Of a stretch of DNA of 24,155 nt, positions 20,231-24,155 are shown one piece after another (the stretch's first letter is position 1; each line of letters begins with the position of its first letter). Origin of the DNA: a virus. Below the pieces are notes generated by a model. It saw only the letters and a program-made list of their open reading frames with translations. It did no database searches and had not been told where the DNA came from. Where the stretch lies: the IMG/VR virus record IMGVR_UViG_3300022075_000023, positions 1-24,155 of that record. One strand, written 5' to 3'. Both the position numbers and the translations under genes were made by a program.

Positions 20231-20686
20231 TCAGAACGGAGGGTTCTGGGTGCCGGTGGCCCCGCCGCCCCAGGTCTGCTCGGGGGGCTGGGCGCCCCAC
20301 CCGTCCTGGGTGCCGCCCCAGCCGCCGGACTGCTGCGGGGTGCCGCCGCCCTGCTGGGTGCCGCCGCGGGAGGGGAGGACCTTGATGCCCGTCGCGGTCA
20401 CGTCGTTCGACACGCCGGGCCCGTTCTTGCCCTCGTACTCCCGGGTGTAGAACTCGCCGGCCACCCGGACCCGGGAGCCCTTCGTGATCTCGTGCTGCTG
20501 GGCCTCCGCGGCGGGCCCGTAGAGCGCGACGTTGTACCAGGTCTCCGCGAGGGTCTCCCACCCGCCGTTCCCGTCCGAGCGGGACTTCGAGTCGCAGACC
20601 CGGACCGACAGGATCGGGGTCCCCTGGCGGGTGTGCCGCAGCTCCGGTGCGTTGCCGACGTTGCCGGTGAACGTGATCTCAGCCAT
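20231..20686 (-). CDS. ssb: Single-stranded DNA-binding protein
   Basis: The 151-residue protein has an N-terminal OB fold (MAEITFTGNVGNAPELRHTRQGTPILSVRVCDSKS... WYNVALYGPAAE...KGSRVRVAGEFYTREYEGKNG) through about residue 105, then a Gly/Gln/Trp-rich flexible linker and a NPPF tail that recalls the acidic-Pro-Phe tip used by host SSB to recruit replication partners, though here it lacks acidic residues. It would coat single-stranded phage DNA during replication and RecT annealing. The start at ATG 20686 has AGGAGG nearby. Confidence 0.93.
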   Translation of the reverse strand: MAEITFTGNVGNAPELRHTRQGTPILSVRVCDSKSRSDGNGGWETLAETWYNVALYGPAAEAQQHEITKGSRVRVAGEFYTREYEGKNGPGVSNDVTATGIKVLPSRGGTQQGGGTPQQSGGWGGTQDGWGAQPPEQTWGGGATGTQNPPF

Positions 20687-20716
20687 GGGTGGCCTCCTTC
20701 TGTGTGGGGTGGGTGG

Positions 20717-21679
20717 TCAGGCCTGGAGGGCGTTCCAGATGGTGTTGCCGGCGTCCCGGTCGATGTCGTCGATCGACTCCCAGGTGTTCTCCGTGAGGGT
20801 GTTCGCTACCTGCAGCCACGCCGCGTCCTCGTCCTCCGAGTCGTCCGGGATCGTCAGGCCCACGTCACACATGAAGCCGACGACCTTCTCCCACACCTCG
20901 TTCCCGCCAGCGGGCTCCCCCGCCTCGGGCTCCACCTCGACGGGGGCGTCCTCCACCACCGGGGGCTTCACCGGGTCCGGCACCTGCGACTTCCGCGGCC
21001 GCCGAGTGACCTTCGTCTTCGGCTTCTCCGGAACCTGGGCCGATTCGTTCATGTCCGGGTCCAGCTCCAGGTCCTCCACGCTGTACGGCATGCCCAGCAG
21101 CACGTCCGGGAACACCAGCCGGCACGCCTCGGCCAGAGCCTTCGCGGTGAGCATGCCGATCGGGTCGGACTTGTACTTCGAGTTGGCCGTATATCCGGCC
21201 TTGGTCGCCCGCTGGATCGTCCAGGTGAACGCCTGCCACCGGTCGCCCCCCTTTCGGCGGGCCTGCACGGTGACGGACTGCTCGGTTGCCTCGGAGCGGA
21301 CCAGCTCGTGGCCCTTGGAGATCACCAGGGCGGACATGGTGCGGGCGTACATGGACGGCATGCCGTGGACCGGGAAGATGTTCTGCACGGACTGCATGGG
21401 GTCCAGGCCCACGGACTTGCCGGCAAGGATGACGGCCGCGGCGTCGGCGGACAGCTCGTCGATGGTCTTGTAGGAGTTCTTGCCCTTCATGCGGAGTCCG
21501 TTGGGCAGGAAGTTGGAGTTCGCGAGAGCGACGCCGAGCTGGTGGGCGGCGTTGAGCTCGGCGGCCCACTCGTGGATCTGGATGACGTCGGCGGTCTGGA
21601 TCTGCGCGATCGGCTGGGGCACCGGGGTGGGGTTGGTGATCTCGCCGGTGGACGGGTTGAACGGCTGGACAGCGGTCAT
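20717..21679 (-). CDS. recT: RecT-like single-strand annealing protein
   Basis: The 320-residue protein fits the RecT family: SNFLPNGLRMKGKNSYKTIDELSADAAAVILAGKSVGLDPMQSVQNIFPVHGMPSMYARTMSALVISKGHEL (around 55-125) and LTAKALAEACRLVFPDVLLGMPYSVEDLE (near 180-208) are the conserved core, where KS-VGLDPMQS and the Met-Tyr-Ala motif stand out. The last 110 residues are an acidic Pro/Glu-rich linker and a helical end. RecT pairs single strands in phage recombination, here with the exonuclease coded just upstream. The start at ATG 21679 has AGGAGC; upstream in-frame sequence is antisense noise. Confidence 0.88.
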   Translation of the reverse strand: MTAVQPFNPSTGEITNPTPVPQPIAQIQTADVIQIHEWAAELNAAHQLGVALANSNFLPNGLRMKGKNSYKTIDELSADAAAVILAGKSVGLDPMQSVQNIFPVHGMPSMYARTMSALVISKGHELVRSEATEQSVTVQARRKGGDRWQAFTWTIQRATKAGYTANSKYKSDPIGMLTAKALAEACRLVFPDVLLGMPYSVEDLELDPDMNESAQVPEKPKTKVTRRPRKSQVPDPVKPPVVEDAPVEVEPEAGEPAGGNEVWEKVVGFMCDVGLTIPDDSEDEDAAWLQVANTLTENTWESIDDIDRDAGNTIWNALQA

Positions 21680-21707
21680 GGTGTGTGTGCTCCTAGGTGG
21701 GGGTTGG

Positions 21708-22523
21708 TCAGGCGGCCTGGGGGAGGGCCACGGTCGGGGTGAGGGGATCGCCGATGACGGCGTCCCGGAGTCGGGCGGTCTTGGCCGTGTACGCGGCGGC
21801 CTGGAACCAGCCGAAGTGCACGTCGATGGCGTCCTGGTCGGGGGCGACCATGTAGAGGGACGTGCCCAGGGGGGCGTCGCCGTAGCGGGCGTGCTCCCCG
21901 TCCCGGTCAGTGGGGGTGACGTGGGCGACCAGGTTCGCGGCGATCTCCGGCATCTGCTGCTCGGTCCCGTCCGCGTCGACGTAGAAGTCCGCACGGGCGT
22001 ACGCGGCGGTCTGCAGCGCCACCTCGGAGCGGGGCCGCTTGGAGGTCTTCAGGTCGATCTGCACCGGGCGGCCCTCACAGATCAGCGGGGACGTGGCGAT
22101 CAGGTCGAACGTTCCCGCGTACCAGTGAGTCCGGGACGCGCACGGCCGCTCCGCGAGCACGGGGGTGATCTGCCAGACGTCCAGGAAGTCGAGGTACCCC
22201 GTGATGAACGGCATGTGCTCGTCGTCCACGACGGCTTCGCCCGTCTCGTGGATCTCCTGCGCGATGCCGTGCACGGTGGTGCCCTTGAGCGCGGCGGCGT
22301 CTCGGACGGCCTTGTGGGCGAACTTCATCTCGCGGACGGCCTGGTCGGGGTCCATGTGCGGCAGCTCGGTCAGGTGCTCGATCGCCCAGAGGCCGGCCTG
22401 CTCGGCGGCCCAGTTGATGAGGGTGTCCTTGGGGGTGCCGGCGCCGATGAGGCCGGTGACGCCGCGGACGGGCTTGCCGTCGAGCCGGTACTGGTGGTTG
22501 TTGGGGTTGAACGTCAGAGACAT
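21708..22523 (-). CDS. RecB/Cas4-like PD-(D/E)xK exonuclease
   Basis: The 271-residue protein carries the motifs of the RecB-type nuclease fold: TTVH (His85), YAGTFD (Asp140), VQIDLKT (Asp157, Lys159) and the QTAAY motif (Gln171, Tyr175). These make a complete active site. It likely trims 5' ends of phage DNA to make single strands for the RecT protein next door, as RecE and lambda Exo do. The ATG at 22523 has a modest ribosome site (GAGGAAA). No cysteines for an iron-sulfur cluster as in Cas4 are visible, so it is of the cluster-free type. Confidence 0.88.
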   Translation of the reverse strand: MSLTFNPNNHQYRLDGKPVRGVTGLIGAGTPKDTLINWAAEQAGLWAIEHLTELPHMDPDQAVREMKFAHKAVRDAAALKGTTVHGIAQEIHETGEAVVDDEHMPFITGYLDFLDVWQITPVLAERPCASRTHWYAGTFDLIATSPLICEGRPVQIDLKTSKRPRSEVALQTAAYARADFYVDADGTEQQMPEIAANLVAHVTPTDRDGEHARYGDAPLGTSLYMVAPDQDAIDVHFGWFQAAAYTAKTARLRDAVIGDPLTPTVALPQAA

Positions 22524-22555
22524 GGGGGTTTCCTCGGGTGTGTGTTGGGGTGGGG

Positions 22556-22657
22556 TCAGAGGATGAGGTTGATGAGGCCGGGGAGGGCGAACAGGGCGGC
22601 GGCCAGGCCGGCACCGGTCAGGTGGTCACGCCACGTCGGGGGCTGGTCCGGGTTCAT
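22556..22657 (-). CDS. Tiny putative membrane peptide
   Basis: A 33-residue frame starts at ATG 22657, overlapping the previous stop as ATGA. The sequence MNPDQPPTWRDHLTG is followed by AGLAAALFALPGLINLIL, a single predicted membrane helix to the last residue. It could be a real small membrane protein of the early operon. Evidence is limited to the overlap and the hydrophobic segment. Confidence 0.45.
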   Translation of the reverse strand: MNPDQPPTWRDHLTGAGLAAALFALPGLINLIL

Positions 22658-22845
22658 GCGGCGCAGTCCTTCTCGACCGTGGGGCGGGTGATCTCCACGT
22701 ACGCGTCAATCGCCCGCTCCATGTCCCGCACCGCGGCGACCGGGAAGTCGTCCAGGTCCGTGCCGGAGTCCCCGAACCATGCGCGGAGGGCGGCGGCCAG
22801 GCCGGCGTCGTGCAGCGTGGGGTCCGTGTGCTGGGGGATGGTCAT
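22654..22845 (-). CDS. Small acidic hypothetical protein
   Basis: The 63-residue protein MTIPQHTDPTLHDAGLAAALRAWFGDSGTDLDDFPVAAVRDMERAIDAYVEI is largely helical and acidic. The ATG at 22845 forms an ATGA overlap with the stop of the HTH gene. Some small acidic early phage proteins mimic DNA or bind host enzymes; here no function can be claimed. Confidence 0.6.
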   Translation of the reverse strand: MTIPQHTDPTLHDAGLAAALRAWFGDSGTDLDDFPVAAVRDMERAIDAYVEITRPTVEKDCAA

Positions 22846-23024
22846 CGGGTGCTCCTCGTGATGTAGGCGTCCAGGGCCTTCTCGGTGATGAGCCACGGGG
22901 CGCGGTCGCCCTTGGCCTTCTTCACGCCGCGCAGCTCGCCTCGGCGGAGGCGCTGGCGGGTGGTCTGCGGGTGCTCACGGAGGATGGCCGCGGCCTCCTC
23001 GACGGTCAGCAGGCGGGTCGGCAT
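22842..23024 (-). CDS. Excisionase-like small HTH protein
   Basis: The 60-residue protein MPTRLLTVEEAAAILREHPQTTRQRLRRGELRGVKKAKGDRAPWLITEKALDAYITRS matches the short winged HTH of excisionase and MerR-type families: LTVEEAAAIL, TTRQRLRRGEL, W-x-I-T-E-x-A-L-x-A-Y. Phage proteins of this type act as excisionase or as regulators. The ATG at 23024 overlaps the upstream stop. No integrase or attachment site is in the window, so excision itself is unproven. Confidence 0.75.
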   Translation of the reverse strand: MPTRLLTVEEAAAILREHPQTTRQRLRRGELRGVKKAKGDRAPWLITEKALDAYITRSTR

Positions 23025-23362
23025 CAGACGGACCTCCCCATGAGGCGGGCCAGGTTCTCGCCCGCCTTGAAACGGCGGCCCGTGGGGGTCCGGTGCTGGT
23101 GGTGCAGGACCCACACCCGGTGGTCCCCGCCCTTGCGCGCCCGACACGTCGACCGGGACCACATGACCTGCTCGATCAGGCCGCGGCGGGAGAGGGCGGC
23201 GAACGCCTGGCCGACGTGGTTCGGGTGCACGGGCTCGGGAAGGTCACGGCGGACGTCGTCAGCGGTGACCTGGTGGCCGGCGCGGACGCGGGCCTCGATG
23301 TAGGCGATCGCGTCGGCCCGCCATGCCTGGGGGTCGGCCTCGAGGACAGCGGGGCGGCTCAT
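23024..23362 (-). CDS. Winged-helix-like early protein
   Basis: The 112-residue product has a winged-helix-like core: DAIAYIEARVRAGHQVTADDVRRDLPEPVHPNHVGQAFAALSRRGLIEQV (18-66), then a basic segment (SRSTCRARKGGDHRVWVLHHQHRTPTGRRFKAG). This resembles early phage DNA-binding proteins with a role in regulation or replication. The ATG at 23362 overlaps the stop of the Cro-like gene by four bases (ATGA), so it is the second gene of the early lytic transcript. Confidence 0.65.
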   Translation of the reverse strand: MSRPAVLEADPQAWRADAIAYIEARVRAGHQVTADDVRRDLPEPVHPNHVGQAFAALSRRGLIEQVMWSRSTCRARKGGDHRVWVLHHQHRTPTGRRFKAGENLARLMGRSV

Positions 23363-23676
23363 GCGGCCACCCCCAGGTGGTCGCGCTCGGCGGGGAGCTC
23401 GTCGACGTGGGCGATGAGGCCGGGGTTCACGGCGAGCAGCTCCGCGAGGGTGTGGAGGTGCTTGCGCTGGAGGGGCTTGTCGCCGTTGACGATGCGGGAG
23501 AAGTAGGCGCGGGAGATGCCGAGCTTCTCGGCGATCGCTTCGTAGGTGATGGGGTTGAAGGCGGGGGCGGCGGTCTGGTTGCGGATCGTGATGAGTCCGG
23601 CGATGCGCTGGCCGACGCGGCGGTCGATTTCTCGGGCGGTGAGGTTGTCCGCCGTTACTGCTCGTTTGCTGCTCAT
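23359..23676 (-). CDS. Cro-like XRE-family regulator
   Basis: The 105-residue protein has an N-terminal extension and an HTH of XRE type (about 42-68): NPITYEAIAEKLGISRAYFSRIVNGDKPLQ, followed by helices LHTLAELLAVNPGLIAHV. Placed divergent to a second XRE gene at the start of the early operon, it probably acts as the lytic-side switch protein. The ATG at 23676 is only eight bases from the -10 box, so the message would be leaderless, and no ribosome site is present. Which of the two regulators keeps lysogeny is not proven. Confidence 0.8.
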   Translation of the reverse strand: MSSKRAVTADNLTAREIDRRVGQRIAGLITIRNQTAAPAFNPITYEAIAEKLGISRAYFSRIVNGDKPLQRKHLHTLAELLAVNPGLIAHVDELPAERDHLGVAA

Positions 23677-23683
23677 GCCAGTA

Positions 23684-23713
23684 AGCGTAGGTAACGGTGC
23701 GTACCCCTGTCAA
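23684..23713 (-). promoter_or_regulatory. Early promoter for the cro-like operon
   Basis: Consensus -35 TTGACA (23708-23713) and TACGCT -10 (23684-23689, TAnnnT form) are 18 bases apart on the minus strand. The start point would fall at or next to the ATG at 23676. The spacer contains GTTACC directly before the -10. It is the strongest promoter match in the window. Confidence 0.75.
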
Positions 23714-23716
23714 CAG

Positions 23717-23730
23717 CGTTACCGGTAACG
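23717..23730. promoter_or_regulatory. Perfect palindromic operator CGTTACCGGTAACG
   Basis: A perfect 14-bp palindrome lies three bases upstream of the cro promoter -35 box. Further half-sites are GGTAAC at 23690-23695, GTAAC near 23735, GTTACC at 23815-23820 and GTTACC at 23839-23844, making a cluster over the whole intergenic region as in CI/Cro switches. The TGTAATTACA palindrome (23777-23786) may be a different site. Confidence 0.7.
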
Positions 23731-23778
23731 GGACGTAACCACGCGCAAGAACGGCGGAATCATGGGGCCGCAGCCCTG

Positions 23779-23808
23779 TAATTACACGGCCACGGCCACC
23801 ACTACGCT
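23779..23808 (+). promoter_or_regulatory. Candidate repressor-gene promoter
   Basis: TACGCT (23803-23808) is identical to the -10 of the facing promoter and lies about 60 bases before the ATG at 23870. No good -35 is present at 17-18 bases (TAATTA at 23779), so the promoter may be weak or need activation. A GTTACC element at 23815-23820 lies at the expected start point. Confidence 0.4.
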
Positions 23809-23869
23809 GGCCCCGTTACCACCCCGCGACCTGTTGCCGTTACCAAACTCACCGGAGCAACCTGCACCC

Positions 23870-24155
23870 ATGAACACCACACCCCGCCACGCCCTCGCCC
23901 GCCTCATCCAGCAGGCCCGAACCCGCAACGGTTGGTCCCAGGCCGACCTCGCCACCCACGCCGGCATCGGCGCCAAGACCGTCACCAACATCGAGACCGC
24001 GGCCCATCCACCCCGCCCTGCCAGCCTCACCAAGCTCGAGGAGGCCTTCGGGTTCATCCCCGGCGTCCTCACCGACGTCCTCAACCACGAGCATCCCGAC
24101 ACCATCACCCTCGACCAGATCACCGACACCGCCCCCACCCAGGACGCCGCCACCC
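23870..24155 (+). CDS. XRE-family repressor-like gene (runs off window)
   Basis: The plus-strand frame starts at ATG 23870 and is open at the window end after 95 codons. Residues 8-60 (ALARLIQQARTRNGW...SQADLATHAGIGAKTVTNIET...LEEAFGFIPGVL) form a typical XRE helix-turn-helix DNA-binding domain. The rest (HEHPDTITLDQITD...) is incomplete. Its divergent place opposite the cro-like gene, with palindromic operators between, makes it the best candidate for the lysogeny repressor. GGAG lies 16 bases before the ATG, too far for an ideal ribosome site. Confidence 0.8.
   Translation, partial: MNTTPRHALARLIQQARTRNGWSQADLATHAGIGAKTVTNIETAAHPPRPASLTKLEEAFGFIPGVLTDVLNHEHPDTITLDQITDTAPTQDAAT

Overview
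The window is about two thirds of the genome of a temperate, long-tailed (siphovirus-type) phage or prophage of a high-GC actinobacterium. Three things point to this: G+C near 70 percent with strong third-position GC, a textbook order of head and tail genes, and small zinc-binding and helix-turn-helix proteins of kinds common in phages of Micrococcales and related hosts. Host genus cannot be fixed from the sequence. Nearly everything is coded on the minus strand, so the map reads right to left. Most neighbouring genes are joined by ATGA or GTGA start/stop overlaps.

Right end, early region (24155 down to about 20100): a plus-strand XRE repressor-like gene runs off the end and faces a minus-strand Cro-like gene. 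Between them lies a switch region with a perfect CGTTACCGGTAACG palindrome and a TTGACA/TACGCT promoter that would give a leaderless cro message. Next come a winged-helix-like protein, an excisionase-like HTH protein, two tiny proteins, a RecB/Cas4-like exonuclease, a RecT-like annealing protein, SSB and an NrdH-type redoxin. This is a recombination and nucleotide-metabolism module.

Middle (20100 to 10286): small Cys/His-rich proteins, an HTH protein, dUTPase, a Holliday-junction-resolvase-like protein that lacks the usual catalytic lysine, and a replisome-organiser-like protein. Just beyond that last gene is a likely replication origin (16207-16460), with ATGAGTG iterons and an AT-rich stretch with phased A-tracts. 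About fourteen short accessory genes follow, including a candidate small terminase (12655-13341).

The largest gap between protein genes (9678-10285) holds a near-consensus minus-strand promoter with a GTTACC/GGTAAC operator in its spacer. Downstream of it are about 210 nt of strong hairpins, a tRNA-like fold, a clear tRNA-Trp and a second candidate promoter. I think this repressor-gated, structured-RNA leader ahead of the terminase is the most unusual element here.

Left part, late region (9677 to 1): large terminase, portal, MuF-like protein, protease with a nested scaffold, decoration protein, major capsid protein, four head-tail joining and tail-completion proteins, a small protein, major tail protein, and the start of a tail assembly chaperone. 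One small zinc-ribbon gene (5440-5595) points the opposite way inside this operon. Tape measure, other tail genes, lysis genes and integrase are not in the window.

The same GTTACC/GGTAAC element recurs at four intergenic places: the cI/cro switch and ahead of 16917, 15707 and 10255. This suggests that one repressor silences several phage promoters.
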